A DNA stretch of 64,000 nucleotides from Bacteroidia bacterium (GTDB taxonomy: Bacteria > Bacteroidota > Bacteroidia > B-17B0 > Aurantibacillaceae). Every line of letters begins with the position of its first letter. Within the stretch, counting starts at the first letter, position 1. The notes beneath the pieces are model-generated. The model ran no database searches. It had not been told where the DNA came from and saw nothing but the letters and a program-made list of their open reading frames with translations. Shown here in pieces: positions 33,597-44,040 of this stretch. The DNA is taken from NCBI GenBank assembly GCA_016787705.1, contig JAEUTP010000017.1, positions 195,511 to 259,510 on the forward strand, read 5' to 3'. The translations under genes and the position numbers were made by a program.

Positions 33597-36500
33597 TTAT
33601 TTCTTTTTATCAAAATCTACTACTATTGGAGTAGAGATACATAATGATGAGTAAGTACCAATGATACGACCAATTAACAACGCGAAGATAAATCCGCGGA
33701 TACTGTCGCCACCAAATATGAAGATCACTAATAATACAAAGAATACAGTTAAAGATGTTAAGATCGTACGGCTTAATGTACTGTTTAATGCAAAGTTAAT
33801 AAGCTTGTTTCTTTCTTCGCCAAATACATCAGCTTTTCCGCTTTCTGCTAAACGCTCACGTATCCTGTCAAACACAACAACGGTTTCCGTCATTGTATAA
33901 CCCATTACAGTTAAAATAGCGGCAATAAAATCCTGGCCTATCTCTAAGTTCAATAATGATGGGAATAAACCGTGGAAGATCGTATAACATGATAATACAA
34001 TTAAAACGTCATGGAATAAAGCCACAACCGAACCTAAACCATATTGCCATTTACGGAAACGCACAACAATGTATAAGAACATCATTAAGCAAGAGAATAA
34101 TACCGCACCGTAAGCACCATAAACGATATCAGTTGCAATAGTAGGACCAACTTTTTGTTGCGATACTATATTATTTTCTGTTGCTTTATATTCGCTTAAT
34201 CCTTGTAATAATTTAGCTTCTACTAAGCTATCTGCTTTTGGATCTGTATCACTTACGCGGTAAGTAGTTGTGATTTTCACTTTATTAGCGCTGCCGCCAA
34301 TTGTTTTAACTTCAGGAGACCCTTCAAATAAAGGTGATAATGCTTTTTTAATGTTTTCGGTATTTACATCCTGATCAAACTGAACCTGGTAAGTACGGCC
34401 TCCTTTAAAATCAACACCTAAATTTAAGCCACCGTTCTTTAAAAAGAACACAACACCTAAAATGATAATTACGGTTGAAATACCATAGTATAATTTTCTT
34501 TTTCCAACAAAGTCGATATTGATGTTTTTAAATGCATTACGAGTAGCGGTAGTGTCAAACGGAATTTCCATTTTACGTTCTAACATCCATTCAAAAATAA
34601 CGCGTGTAATTAATATTGCAGAGAATAATGAAGTACAGATACCAATAAATAAAGTAGTAGCAAAACCTTGTACCGGACCTGAACCAAATACGTAAAGGAT
34701 AACAGCTAAAATTGCTAAGGTAACGTTAGAGTCAATGATAGAAGACATAGCGTGTTTAAAACCTTCTTTAATAGCTTGTGAAGTTGATTTTCCTAAAGCT
34801 AATTCTTCACGCACACGTTCAAATATTAAGATGTTGGCATCCACCGCTAAACCAATGGTTAATACGATACCTGCAATACCGGGTAATGTTAACACCGCGC
34901 CAAGCGAAGTTAAAATTCCCATAATAAAGAACATGTTAGCGATCAAAGCAACGTTAGCAACCAAACCTGATTTGCTATAATAAGCAGCCATAAATAATAA
35001 AATAACCAGTAAAGCAATACCAAAGCTCATTAAGCCTGAGTCAATAGCTTCCTGGCCTAATGTAGGGCCAACAACGCTCTCTTCAACAATGTGAGCTGGC
35101 GCAGGTAATTTACCGGCGCTTAAAATAGCGGCTAAAGCATCTGCTTCAGCATCTGTAAAGTTACCTGTAATTTGAGATTGTCCGCCTGTTATAGCACCGT
35201 TAACACGTGGCGCAGAGAATACCATATTATCCATTACAACGGCAACACATTTACCTTTATTTGCACCTGTAATGGTAGCCCATTTTTGTGCCGCTTCAGC
35301 ATTCATGCTCATACTGATCAACGGCGTACCACCTGATTTTTGATCGTAATCTTTACGTGCATCGGTAATAATATCTCCGCTTAATGCAGCTTTTCCATTT
35401 CTATCAGTTTGTTTAATAGCAAATAATTCAAAATAAGTGGCAACAACTTTTCCTTCTTCATTTTTTTGCTCCACCTCTTTTGAACCCCACATGAATTTTA
35501 ATTTTGAAGGGAAAACGTTTTTCGATTTTGCAATGTTTAAATATTGATTTACTAAAGCTGTATCTGATTTTGAATAAGAACGACCAACAACCGGACCTTC
35601 ACCATAATTTTTTGGTTGCCCTTTTTCATCCATAACCACATTTGGTTTTAATGGAGAATACATTGAGTATAACGGATAACGTTTAATAAAATTCTTTAAA
35701 GCAGTATCTTGTGGGTTTACTGAAGGTGTTGAGATTGCTTTAGTTGCAGAATCAGCCTTTTTATTTGCTTTGTTCGTAGAATCAATTTTTGCAGCTAGTG
35801 CAGGATTTGCAGCCCTTGCTGAATCTGAAATAGTAATTAAAGTAGAATCTGTAGTGGAAGTAAGTGTTTCAGGGCTTATAGTACTTCTTACTAGAAAATT
35901 TACCTTATCAAAAAGTTGAGCGATCTCAGCGTTCTCATAAGTTTCCCAAAATTCTAGGTTGGCAGTACCTTGTAATAATTCGCGTACACGTGCTTTATCT
36001 TTTACACCCGGCAATTCAACTAAGATACGGCCTGTTGCTTCTAATTTTTGAATGTTTGGTTGTGTTACACCAAAACGGTCGATACGACTGCGGAATGTTT
36101 TTTCAGCATTACCAATTGCTTCTTTAACACGTTCGTCAATAAACTTAATTACTTCTTCGTTTGTTGAATTGTAAGGCAATTTGCTTTTGTTCTCAATAGT
36201 TTGAAACAACGGCGCTAAACGACCTTGTGGCGCTATTTTTTTGTAAGCCTGGTCAAATAATTTAATGTAGCTATCATTATTTTTTACACCAAGTTCAGTT
36301 TGTGCTTGCGCTAAAGCTTGTTTAAATGCAGGATCCTGGCTGTCATTAGATAAATTCTTAATAATGTCCATTACCGAAACTTCTAAAGTAACGTTCATCC
36401 CACCGCGTAAGTCAAGACCTAAGTTGATAGCATTTTTCTGGCACTCTTCGTAAGTATATTCAGCAATAAAGATATCATACACGGTTATCTTTTTCATTGA

Positions 36501-36740
36501 ATCCAAATAACGATCTGCTAAATAATCTTTTAAAGAATCAACATAGTTTAATTCTTTAGATGGATTTCCATTTGCATATTCTTTTGCAGCCATTTTTGTT
36601 TTGGCAGAAGTAGCAATATTTTCAGCATATTCTTTGGCATCTTCCTCAACACCCTTGGTAACCCATGTAAACGATAAATAAAATATACACGCCAAGCCTA
36701 ATAAAATGGCAAATAATTTAACAGCACCTTTGTTTTGCAT
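33597..36740 (-). CDS. secDF: Protein translocase subunit SecDF (fused)
   Basis: A 1,047-residue inner-membrane RND-type protein that uses the proton gradient to pull Sec substrates out into the periplasm. The SecD half has a first helix (~8-28), the periplasmic D1/P1 region with LGLDLRGGMNVTLEVSVMD (~108-126), IDRFGVTQPNIQ and LEATGRILVELPG, then TM helices from ~565 including GLAVDANILIFERVREEL. The SecF half begins ~745 with INIDFVGKRKLYY, GLNLGVDFKGGRTYQV, and ends with MGYTMTETVVVFDRIRE and a last helix. A low-complexity Ala/Ser/Lys insert lies near ~310-340. The fused form is usual in Bacteroidota. It is divergent from secA. Confidence 0.96.
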   Translation of the reverse strand: MQNKGAVKLFAILLGLACIFYLSFTWVTKGVEEDAKEYAENIATSAKTKMAAKEYANGNPSKELNYVDSLKDYLADRYLDSMKKITVYDIFIAEYTYEECQKNAINLGLDLRGGMNVTLEVSVMDIIKNLSNDSQDPAFKQALAQAQTELGVKNNDSYIKLFDQAYKKIAPQGRLAPLFQTIENKSKLPYNSTNEEVIKFIDERVKEAIGNAEKTFRSRIDRFGVTQPNIQKLEATGRILVELPGVKDKARVRELLQGTANLEFWETYENAEIAQLFDKVNFLVRSTISPETLTSTTDSTLITISDSARAANPALAAKIDSTNKANKKADSATKAISTPSVNPQDTALKNFIKRYPLYSMYSPLKPNVVMDEKGQPKNYGEGPVVGRSYSKSDTALVNQYLNIAKSKNVFPSKLKFMWGSKEVEQKNEEGKVVATYFELFAIKQTDRNGKAALSGDIITDARKDYDQKSGGTPLISMSMNAEAAQKWATITGANKGKCVAVVMDNMVFSAPRVNGAITGGQSQITGNFTDAEADALAAILSAGKLPAPAHIVEESVVGPTLGQEAIDSGLMSFGIALLVILLFMAAYYSKSGLVANVALIANMFFIMGILTSLGAVLTLPGIAGIVLTIGLAVDANILIFERVREELALGKSTSQAIKEGFKHAMSSIIDSNVTLAILAVILYVFGSGPVQGFATTLFIGICTSLFSAILITRVIFEWMLERKMEIPFDTTATRNAFKNINIDFVGKRKLYYGISTVIIILGVVFFLKNGGLNLGVDFKGGRTYQVQFDQDVNTENIKKALSPLFEGSPEVKTIGGSANKVKITTTYRVSDTDPKADSLVEAKLLQGLSEYKATENNIVSQQKVGPTIATDIVYGAYGAVLFSCLMMFLYIVVRFRKWQYGLGSVVALFHDVLIVLSCYTIFHGLFPSLLNLEIGQDFIAAILTVMGYTMTETVVVFDRIRERLAESGKADVFGEERNKLINFALNSTLSRTILTSLTVFFVLLVIFIFGGDSIRGFIFALLIGRIIGTYSSLCISTPIVVDFDKKK

Positions 36741-36781
36741 AATCTGAATTCTAACTAAGTAATTTTTTTAATTTAAGGGTG

Positions 36782-36812
36782 CAAATATATCATTTTACGC
36801 CATCTTTCCCAA
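36782..36812 (-). promoter_or_regulatory. Promoter of secDF
   Basis: Minus strand: TTG (36812-36810), 20-base spacer, then TATATTTG (36789-36782). This is an exact fit to the Bacteroidota TTG / TAnnTTTG promoter. It is 41 bases upstream of the secDF ATG. The rest of the 338-base secDF-secA interval (to 37078) holds no gene; near secA there is only a weak TACCTTTA box (37048-37055). Confidence 0.65.
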
Positions 36813-37078
36813 TTTTTGGATAAAATATTGTTTGTCAATGCGTTAATTTTGAGTGAATTAAACCCTAAGACTTTAAGAGCAAGGAAATTGACTGAAAATT
36901 GATATAACTAATTAACACTACAAACCACCTTACTTGTTGTTTTTTACCAATGTAATAATCTTTTTTTCTGGATTTTACTGAAGAAAAATTAATTTCAGAA
37001 TTCTGTTAACAAATTTAAATTAGTAGCTATTAACTCTTAAATTTTGCTACCTTTATTGGCTTAAAAATTTATAAATAC

Positions 37079-40000
37079 ATGTTCGATTTTCTAAAAAAGC
37101 TGTTGGGTACCAAAAGCGAGAAAGATGTTAAAAACCTTGAATCAAAAGTTGAAGAAATAAATACCATCTATGCTACTTTAAATTCTATTTCACACGATGA
37201 GTTACGCGCAAGATCCGCCGCATTAAAAGTAAAAATACAAGCTGCTATTAAACCGCAAAATGATGAGATAGCAAAAATAAAATCTGAGATTGAATCTAAT
37301 CCTGATATTGATGTAAATACCAAAGAAGATTCTTACAAGCAAATTGATGAGATCGATAAAGAGATCACCAAAAAAATTGAAGAGGTTTTAAATGAAATTT
37401 TACCGGAAGCTTTTGCCATCCTAAAAGAAACTGCCCGCCGTTTTAAAGATAATCCAAGTATTGAAGTGAATGCTAGTGATCTTGATCGCGAATTAGCAAA
37501 GCAGCATACAAACGTGGAAATAAATGGTTCTAAAGCTTCTTACAAAAATAAATGGTTAGCGGCAGGTAACGAAATTACCTGGGATATGGTGCATTATAAC
37601 GTACAGCTTATTGGTGGTATGGTATTACACTCGGGTAAAATTTCCGAGATGGCAACCGGTGAGGGTAAAACCCTAGTTTCTACTTTGCCTGTTTTTTTAA
37701 ATGCTTTATCCGGCCGTGGTGTACACGTTGTAACTGTAAATAATTATTTAGCTAAACGCGATAGCGAATGGAATGCGCCTTTATTTTATTTTCACGGCTT
37801 AACGGTTGATTGTATTGATAAACATGAACCTAATACCGATGAGCGCCGCAAAGCATATAACTCTGATATTACCTACGGCACTAATAACGAATTTGGTTTT
37901 GATTACCTGCGCGATAACATGGCACGTAGTGTTGATGAATTAGTGCAACGTAAACACAATTTTGCGATTGTGGATGAGGTGGATTCGGTTTTAATTGACG
38001 ATGCGCGCACACCATTAATTATTAGCGGACCAACACCGCAAGGTGACAAACACGAATTTTTAGATTACAAACCCCGCATTGAAAAATTAGTTAATGTACA
38101 AAAGCAATATTTAAATACCTGTATTACCGAAGCAAAAAAATTATTTGCCGAAGGAAAAGAAAAAGAAGCAGGCATTCCGTTATTACGTGCTTACCGCGGT
38201 TTACCAAAAAACACGGCGTTAATTAAATTTTTAAGTGAAAATGGTGTAAGGGCTTTGTTGCAAAAAACAGAGAACTATTACATGCAGGATCAAAATAAAG
38301 AAATGCATAAAATAGATGTAGAACTTTATTTTACCATTGATGAAAAAAATAACCACGTTGAGTTAGCTGAAAAAGGAATTGATTTTATTACGGGTAATAC
38401 CGAAGATACTAAGTTCTTCGTTATTCCAAATGTTGGCGATGAGGTGGCCGAGATCGAAAAGACAATTATCGATCCTAAAGAAAAATTATTAGCTAAAGAA
38501 GCTGTAATGCGCGAGTTCAGTATTAAGAGCGAGCGTATTCACACGGTTAACCAATTATTAAAAGCCTATACTGTTTTTGAAAAGGATACAGAGTATGTAA
38601 TTGATAACGGTCAGGTAAAAATTGTTGATGAGCAAACTGGTCGTATTATGGAAGGCCGTCGTTACAGCGATGGATTGCACCAGGCCATTGAAGCAAAAGA
38701 AAATGTAAAGATCGAGGCGGCTACTCAAACATACGCAACTATTACATTACAGAATTATTTCCGTATGTATAATAAGTTAGCGGGTATGACGGGAACTGCA
38801 ACTACTGAAGCACAAGAGTTTTGGAGCATTTACAAATTAGATGTGGTGGAAATTCCAACTAACCGTGCTATTACCCGCAAAGATGAGCAGGATCTTGTTT
38901 ATAAAACAAAGCGTGAAAAATATAATGCCGTAATTGAAGAAGTTGTAAAACTAGTGGCAGCCGGCAGACCTGTGCTTATTGGTACAACAACTGTTGAGAT
39001 TTCTGAATTGTTGAGCCGTATGTTGAAATTACGCGGTATTAAACATAACGTATTAAATGCCAAGTTACACGCAAAAGAGGCAGACATTGTTGCAGAGGCT
39101 GGCAAGGCCGGAACCGTTACCATTGCCACCAACATGGCTGGTCGTGGTACCGATATTAAACTTGGGCCAGGGGTTAAAGAAGCTGGTGGTTTGGCCATTA
39201 TTGGTACTGAGCGTCATGAGAGCCGCCGTGTAGACAGGCAATTACGCGGTCGTGCAGGTCGTCAGGGAGATCCGGGTTCATCACAATTCTTTGTTTCGTT
39301 AGAGGATAATTTAATGCGTTTGTTTGGTAGCGAGCGTATTGCTTCTTTAATGGATAGAATGGGATTAAAAGAAGGTGAAGTTATTCAACACAGTATGATC
39401 TCGAAAAGTATTGAGCGAGCACAGAAAAAAGTGGAAGAAAACAACTTTGGCACACGTAAACGTTTGATAGAATATGATGACGTAATGAATGCGCAACGTG
39501 ATGTTATTTACAAACGTCGCCGTAACGCTTTATATGGAGATAAATTAAGCATTGATATTGCTAATATGATCTACGAAGTAGCAAGCAGCTTAATTGACGA
39601 GTATCAACCAAATAAAGATATTGAAGGATTTAATTTAGATTGTATTAAGAATTTTGGAATTGAAAGTCCGTTTACCGAGCAGGAGTTTAATTCAGGTAAA
39701 GAAGATGATCTGGCCAATAAATTGTTTGATGCAGTTCAAAAATATTACACCGAAAAATCGCATGTGGTTGCCGAGCAGGCTTTCCCTGTGGTTAAAGATG
39801 TTTATACAAATCCTAACAATACGTTCGAGAACATTGTTACACCATTTAGCGATGGAATAAAAGGTATACAGGTAATTGCTAATCTTAAAAAAGCTTACGA
39901 AACAAGAGGTCGCGAATTGATCTTGGGCTTTGAAAAAGCAGTTGTATTGGCTATGATCGACGATTCGTGGAAAGAACATTTACGCGAATTAGATGACTTA

Positions 40001-40360
40001 AAACAAGCTGTACAAAATGCGTCATTAGAGCAAAAAGATCCATTGGTAATTTATAAGTTAGAGTCATTCAACTTATTTAAAGACATGATCATTAAGAGTA
40101 ATAAAGAGGTGATCTCTTTCTTAATGAAAGGTGGCTTGCCAACCGAGAATCAACAACAGCAACGTTTTACACAAGAACAACCTAAGCAAAAAAAGGAAAA
40201 ACTGGTGGAGAGCCGTGATGAAAATATTGTTGAAGAACAGAATGCACAACAAAAACCAAAAATTCAACCCATTCGCGTAGAGCAAAAAATAGGACGTAAT
40301 GACCCTTGCCCTTGCGGAAGCGGTAAAAAATACAAGAGCTGTCACGGACAGGGATTGTAA
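37079..40360 (+). CDS. secA: Preprotein translocase ATPase SecA
   Basis: A 1,093-residue motor that drives unfolded preproteins through SecYEG. It contains Walker [11 protein letters not shown] (~188-197), Walker B/DEAD-like [20 protein letters not shown] (~299-318), a long insertion region (~335-440) typical of Bacteroidota SecA, the [12 protein letters not shown] motif, NBD2 with [14 protein letters not shown] (~681-694), [26 protein letters not shown] (~707-732), and the C-terminal zinc finger [16 protein letters not shown] (~1075-1090). About 200 residues longer than the E. coli protein because of the N-terminal and internal additions. Start ATG 37079. Divergent from secDF, so both transport genes share a regulatory interval. 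Confidence 0.97.
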   Translation: MFDFLKKLLGTKSEKDVKNLESKVEEINTIYATLNSISHDELRARSAALKVKIQAAIKPQNDEIAKIKSEIESNPDIDVNTKEDSYKQIDEIDKEITKKIEEVLNEILPEAFAILKETARRFKDNPSIEVNASDLDRELAKQHTNVEINGSKASYKNKWLAAGNEITWDMVHYNVQLIGGMVLHSGKISEMATGEGKTLVSTLPVFLNALSGRGVHVVTVNNYLAKRDSEWNAPLFYFHGLTVDCIDKHEPNTDERRKAYNSDITYGTNNEFGFDYLRDNMARSVDELVQRKHNFAIVDEVDSVLIDDARTPLIISGPTPQGDKHEFLDYKPRIEKLVNVQKQYLNTCITEAKKLFAEGKEKEAGIPLLRAYRGLPKNTALIKFLSENGVRALLQKTENYYMQDQNKEMHKIDVELYFTIDEKNNHVELAEKGIDFITGNTEDTKFFVIPNVGDEVAEIEKTIIDPKEKLLAKEAVMREFSIKSERIHTVNQLLKAYTVFEKDTEYVIDNGQVKIVDEQTGRIMEGRRYSDGLHQAIEAKENVKIEAATQTYATITLQNYFRMYNKLAGMTGTATTEAQEFWSIYKLDVVEIPTNRAITRKDEQDLVYKTKREKYNAVIEEVVKLVAAGRPVLIGTTTVEISELLSRMLKLRGIKHNVLNAKLHAKEADIVAEAGKAGTVTIATNMAGRGTDIKLGPGVKEAGGLAIIGTERHESRRVDRQLRGRAGRQGDPGSSQFFVSLEDNLMRLFGSERIASLMDRMGLKEGEVIQHSMISKSIERAQKKVEENNFGTRKRLIEYDDVMNAQRDVIYKRRRNALYGDKLSIDIANMIYEVASSLIDEYQPNKDIEGFNLDCIKNFGIESPFTEQEFNSGKEDDLANKLFDAVQKYYTEKSHVVAEQAFPVVKDVYTNPNNTFENIVTPFSDGIKGIQVIANLKKAYETRGRELILGFEKAVVLAMIDDSWKEHLRELDDLKQAVQNASLEQKDPLVIYKLESFNLFKDMIIKSNKEVISFLMKGGLPTENQQQQRFTQEQPKQKKEKLVESRDENIVEEQNAQQKPKIQPIRVEQKIGRNDPCPCGSGKKYKSCHGQGL

Positions 40361-40380
40361 AATAAAATTTCTTTAAACAA

Positions 40381-40409
40381 AAAAGCCACTTAAATAAAGT
40401 GGCTTTTTT
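40381..40409 (+). terminator. Terminator of secA
   Basis: Perfect 11-bp stem AAAAGCCACTT / AAGTGGCTTTT (40381-40391, 40397-40407) with a five-base loop and T-run. It begins 20 bases after the secA stop; the A-run on its left makes it usable for the opposite gene too. Confidence 0.9.
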
Positions 40410-40422
40410 GTTTTTAAATATG

Positions 40423-40517
40423 TGTGTCACTTCGTGCACGGTAAAGCGGTTGAGCTTTGAGCGAGTTTGTGCGTTTGCGAGAAGCGATAGGTATCTCGAC
40501 TGCGCTCGACATGACGG
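40423..40517. repeat. Intergenic repeat, GTCGAGCGGAGTCGAGA family, copy 3 (inverted, long form)
   Basis: The right end GTATCTCGACTGCGCTCGAC plus ATGACGGG (from 40491) is the reverse complement of the motif at 33068-33094 with minor changes. The left end GTGTCACTTCG is its opposing terminus. About 60 bases of unrelated, more GC-rich sequence lie between. It sits between the 3' ends of secA and glyQS. Confidence 0.7.
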
Positions 40518-40528
40518 GTCTTTATAAT

Positions 40529-42073
40529 TTACAACATCTTCAATAAACTCTGTAAACTTGTTTTTTCCGAAAGGATGGAATGTAATTTATCAATTGCTAC
40601 GCGTTCCTGTTTCATAGTATCGCGGTCGCGAATTGTTACAGTTTTATCTTCTAAGCTTTGATGATCTACTGTAATACAAAAAGGTGTACCAATAGCATCT
40701 TGCCTGCGGTAACGTTTTCCTACAGTATCTTTTTCATCATAAGCCATCATAAAATCAAACTTCAATTCTTTCATAATGCTTTCTGCTAATTCAGGCAAAC
40801 CGTCTTTTTTAACCAAAGGAAAAACAGCTGCTTTGTATGGGGCAAGAGCAGGAGGTAGGCTTAATACAGAACGTGTGTCCCCACCTTCTAACGATTCTTC
40901 TTTTAAAGCGGAAGAAAGTATTGATAAAAATAAACGATCTAATCCAACAGATGTTTCTACTACATAAGGCACGTAACTTTGATTCAACTCCGGATCAAAA
41001 TACTGTAATTTTTTTCCGCTAAATTGTTCGTGTTGTTTTAAGTCAAAATCTGTACGACTATGAATACCTTCCAGTTCTTTAAATCCGAAAGGGAATTGGT
41101 GTTCGATATCCGCAGCGGCGTTTGCGTAATGCGCCAGTTTTAAATGGTCATGAAAGCGATATTTTTCTTTGCCTAAGCCTAAAGATAAATGCCATTTTAA
41201 ACGTGCCTGTTTCCAGTAATCGTACCATTCCATTTCTGTTCCTGGTTTCACAAAAAATTGCATTTCCATTTGTTCAAATTCACGCATACGGAAAATGAAT
41301 TGACGTGCTACGATCTCATTTCTAAACGCTTTACCGGTTTGCGCGATCCCAAAAGGAATTTTCATCCTTCCGGTTTTTTGCACATTTAAATAATTTACAA
41401 AAATACCTTGCGCTGTTTCCGGACGTAAATAAATGGTATTTCCTTCTTCTGAAACAGAACCCATAGATGTGCTGAACATTAAATTAAATTGGCGAACATC
41501 TGTCCAATTCTTTGTTCCGCTTATAGGGCAAACAATTTCAAGGTCAACAATAATTTGTTTTACCTCTGCTAAATTATTATCGTTTAATGCTGTTTTAAAA
41601 CGCGCATTAATGTTGTCAATTTTTTCCTGGTATTCTTTTACACGCGCGTTGGTAGACTTGAACATAGCCGCATCAAAATTCTCAAAACGTTTTGCAGCTT
41701 TTTCAACTTCTTTATTTATTTTATCTTCAATTTTTGCAACCTGTTCTTCAATTAACACATCGGCGCGGTAACGTTTCTTGCTGTCTTTATTATCAATTAA
41801 CGGATCGTTAAAAGCATCTACGTGCCCGCTGGCTTTCCAGGTGGTTGGATGCATGAAAATGGCAGCATCAATACCAACAATATTCTCGTTCATTTGCACC
41901 ATGGCTTTCCACCAATAGTCGCGAATATTTTTCTTTAACTCAGCACCCAATTGTCCGTAATCATAAACAGCACCAAGCCCGTCATAAATTTCGCTGCTCG
42001 GAAAAATAAATCCGTATTCTTTACTGTGAGAAATTACATTCTTAAAAAAATCTTCTGGTTTTATATTACTCAT
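40529..42073 (-). CDS. glyQS: Glycine--tRNA ligase (single-chain, class II)
   Basis: A 514-residue cytoplasmic enzyme that charges tRNA-Gly. It is the homodimeric (eukaryote/archaea/Gram-positive-like) type, not the alpha2-beta2 type. Motifs: SSEIYDGLGAVYDYGQLGAELKKNI (~25-49), FNLMFSTSMGSV, LRPETAQGIFVNYLNVQKTG (~212-231), motif 2 FRNEIVARQFIFRMREFEQMEMQFFV (~253-278), and motif 3 / anticodon region with YVVETSVGLDRLFLSIL (~375-391) and LPPALAPYKAAVFPL. A helical insertion of about 80 residues (~95-170) lies between motifs 1 and 2. Starts at ATG 42073, with a tandem 14-base repeat just upstream. Confidence 0.96.
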   Translation of the reverse strand: MSNIKPEDFFKNVISHSKEYGFIFPSSEIYDGLGAVYDYGQLGAELKKNIRDYWWKAMVQMNENIVGIDAAIFMHPTTWKASGHVDAFNDPLIDNKDSKKRYRADVLIEEQVAKIEDKINKEVEKAAKRFENFDAAMFKSTNARVKEYQEKIDNINARFKTALNDNNLAEVKQIIVDLEIVCPISGTKNWTDVRQFNLMFSTSMGSVSEEGNTIYLRPETAQGIFVNYLNVQKTGRMKIPFGIAQTGKAFRNEIVARQFIFRMREFEQMEMQFFVKPGTEMEWYDYWKQARLKWHLSLGLGKEKYRFHDHLKLAHYANAAADIEHQFPFGFKELEGIHSRTDFDLKQHEQFSGKKLQYFDPELNQSYVPYVVETSVGLDRLFLSILSSALKEESLEGGDTRSVLSLPPALAPYKAAVFPLVKKDGLPELAESIMKELKFDFMMAYDEKDTVGKRYRRQDAIGTPFCITVDHQSLEDKTVTIRDRDTMKQERVAIDKLHSILSEKTSLQSLLKML

Positions 42074-42082
42074 CTTGGAATT

Positions 42083-42110
42083 AAAATTTAAAGTTCAAAA
42101 TTTAAAGTTC
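42083..42110. repeat. Two tandem 14-bp repeats upstream of glyQS
   Basis: AAAATTTAAAGTTC occurs twice in direct succession and a third partial AAAA follows. The array begins 10 bases before the glyQS start codon, in its leader. Such AAGTTCAAA-type runs are often variable in length in Bacteroidota. Confidence 0.7.
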
Positions 42111-42132
42111 AAAAATAATCTTTTTATGAATG

Positions 42133-42975
42133 TTAATTCAACTCAAGATTATCTATCAGTCTTATTTTACCAACAAATACAGCAATTAAAGCAACTGCTT
42201 TTATAGAAGGGTCAATTTTTTCAATTTCCTTTAAGTCAGCTGTGCAGATCTCAAAATATTCTAATTTCATAACCGGTACTTTTAAAATTTCCGCAGCTAC
42301 AAAATCTTTGGCTCTTTTAATGCCATTGCTTAATGCAATGTGTTTGGCTTCCCGCATTATTTTAGGTACCAACGCTGCAATGTGTCTTTCTTCTTCATTT
42401 AATAGAGCATTACGCGAACTCATGGCAAGCCCGTCTGCCTCTCTTAATATGGGACAATTTACAATTTCAATGAGCGACTGCATTTGTTTTATCAATGCTT
42501 TAATGATCATTACCTGCTGGTAATCTTTGCTTCCAAAAAAGGCTTTATCCGGTTCTACAATTTCAAACAGGCGTTTTACTACCTGGGCAACACCATTAAA
42601 GTGCCCCGGCCTGTATTTACCTTCTAAAACAGAATTTAAATAACCGAAATCATATGTTTCAATAACAGGTCCGGTTGGATATATTTCTTCAACAGAAGGT
42701 AAAAACAATATGTCGCAGCCTGCATTTTCTAAAAAAGCAGCATCTTTTTCAGGCATTCGGGGGTATCTTTTAAGATCTGCCTTATCATTAAACTGCGTTG
42801 GGTTAACGAAAATGCTGCAAACCGTTATGTTACAAGCACTTTTTGAGATAGAAATAAGTGAGATATGACCATTATGCAAGGCGCCCATGGTTGGCACAAA
42901 GCCAACCGTTTGGTTTTTAGCTTTTATTTCGCTTAAAAAGGCCTTTAAATCTGCTATTTTCGTGAAAATTAACAT
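42133..42975 (-). CDS. panC: Pantoate--beta-alanine ligase (pantothenate synthetase)
   Basis: A 280-residue enzyme that joins pantoate and beta-alanine with ATP to make pantothenate, the vitamin B5 precursor of CoA. Nucleotidylyltransferase motifs: VPTMGALHNGHISLI (27-41), FVNPTQFNDKADLKRYPR (~57-74), RPGHFNGVAQVVKRLFEIV (~124-142), FFGSKDYQQ and the KMSKS-like MSSRNALL (~184-191). Normal length. Transcribed away from the half-GT5 gene from a compact shared promoter region. panB and panD are not in the window. Confidence 0.96.
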   Translation of the reverse strand: MLIFTKIADLKAFLSEIKAKNQTVGFVPTMGALHNGHISLISISKSACNITVCSIFVNPTQFNDKADLKRYPRMPEKDAAFLENAGCDILFLPSVEEIYPTGPVIETYDFGYLNSVLEGKYRPGHFNGVAQVVKRLFEIVEPDKAFFGSKDYQQVMIIKALIKQMQSLIEIVNCPILREADGLAMSSRNALLNEEERHIAALVPKIMREAKHIALSNGIKRAKDFVAAEILKVPVMKLEYFEICTADLKEIEKIDPSIKAVALIAVFVGKIRLIDNLELN

Positions 42976-42986
42976 GATAAAAGGGG

Positions 42987-42994
42987 CAAATGTA
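42987..42994 (-). promoter_or_regulatory. -7 promoter element of panC (TACATTTG)
   Basis: TACATTTG on the minus strand fits TAnnTTTG, 11 bases before the panC ATG. The 5' leader would be very short. No TTG -33 box at about 20 bases. Confidence 0.4.
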
Positions 42995-43002
42995 CATTTT
43001 AC

Positions 43003-43034
43003 TTTGAAATATGGATTTTTTTTTATTACTTTTG
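43003..43034 (+). promoter_or_regulatory. Promoter of the GT5-DUF4270 region
   Basis: TTTG (43003-43006) and TACTTTTG (43027-43034) with a 20-base spacer match the Bacteroidota promoter consensus well. The expected start is near 43041, giving a leader of about 50 bases with GGAGAA at 43071. Confidence 0.65.
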
Positions 43035-43091
43035 TATAATATTTTACAGTACTTGTATAATATCTTATCAGGAGAAAACTAAAAATTTAGT

Positions 43092-43922
43092 ATGAAGAAA
43101 GCCAGAGTTCTTTTTGTTTCGCAAGACATTACCCCTTATTTAGACGAAACCTACATTGGAAAAATTGCCAGAAAGCTACCGCAGGGTATTCAGGAGCGAG
43201 GTAAAGAAATTCGTACTTTTATGCCGAAATACGGCTGTATCAACGAAAGAAGACATCAGTTACACGAGGTTATTCGCCTTTCAGGAATGAATATGGTGAT
43301 AAACGATGTTGATCATCCTTTAATTATTAAAGTTGCCAGTATACCAAGTGCGCGTATGCAGGTATACTTTATTGATAATGAAGAGTATTTTAGCCGTAAA
43401 GCGGTTTTAACTGATAAAACAAGCGGTAAATACTTTGAAGATAATGATGAGCGGGCTATGTTCTTTGTTCGTGGTGTTGCCGAAACAGTTAAAAAATTAG
43501 GCTGGCAGCCAGATATCATCCACTGCCATGGCTGGTTTACTTCATTAATGCCATTGTATATTAAAAAATATTATGCTGAGGACCCTTTGTTTGCAGACAC
43601 CAAAGTAGTTGTATCTGTATATGAAGATGAATATCCGAAAATGTTAAATAAAAAATTCATTGATAAATTAACGTTTGACGGATTTAATAAAAAAGACCTT
43701 AAACATATTTCTGAAGAATCGAGTCACATTAACATGTTGAAACAATCTTTAGAGTTTGCTGACGGTATTATCCAGGGAACAGAAAATTTAAACCCTGAAT
43801 TAGAGAAATTTATCAAAAAAACAGGAAAACCATTTTTAACTTATAAGAACGAATTAGAATATATGGATTCATTTAATGAGTTTTATGATGTTATGCTTGA
43901 AGAAGCAAACGTTTTAAGTTAA
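43092..43922 (+). CDS. Half-size GT5 glycogen/starch synthase-like protein (N-terminal domain only)
   Basis: A 276-residue protein that matches only the N-terminal catalytic domain of glycogen/starch synthase. MKKARVLFVSQDITPYLDET begins the Rossmann domain, with FMPKYGCINERRHQ, YFIDNEEYF, DNDERAMFFVRGVAETVKKLGWQPDIIHCHGWFTSLMPLYIKK (~115-158) as in GlgA. The ADP-glucose-binding C-terminal domain of about 200 residues is absent, and no continuing frame follows, only a terminator. The C-terminal ~90 residues are helical and acidic. This short form is widespread in Bacteroidota next to panC and DUF4270 genes. It probably is not an active synthase; a regulatory or scaffold role is possible. Confidence 0.8.
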   Translation: MKKARVLFVSQDITPYLDETYIGKIARKLPQGIQERGKEIRTFMPKYGCINERRHQLHEVIRLSGMNMVINDVDHPLIIKVASIPSARMQVYFIDNEEYFSRKAVLTDKTSGKYFEDNDERAMFFVRGVAETVKKLGWQPDIIHCHGWFTSLMPLYIKKYYAEDPLFADTKVVVSVYEDEYPKMLNKKFIDKLTFDGFNKKDLKHISEESSHINMLKQSLEFADGIIQGTENLNPELEKFIKKTGKPFLTYKNELEYMDSFNEFYDVMLEEANVLS

Positions 43923-43940
43923 GTATTTTAAACCTTAATA

Positions 43941-43971
43941 AATGCCCTGCAGTTTGTAGGGCATTTTTTTT
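43941..43971 (+). terminator. Terminator after the half-GT5 gene
   Basis: 11-bp stem AATGCCCTGCA / TGTAGGGCATT (one G-U pair), three-base loop, then eight T, 19 bases after the stop codon. The downstream lipoprotein gene therefore probably has its own promoter. Confidence 0.85.
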
Positions 43972-44040
43972 GATTTTTTAGTAAATAATAAAAATGCCTG
44001 CTTTAAATAAATCCCTATTTTTAGCGTTTATAATTATAGT

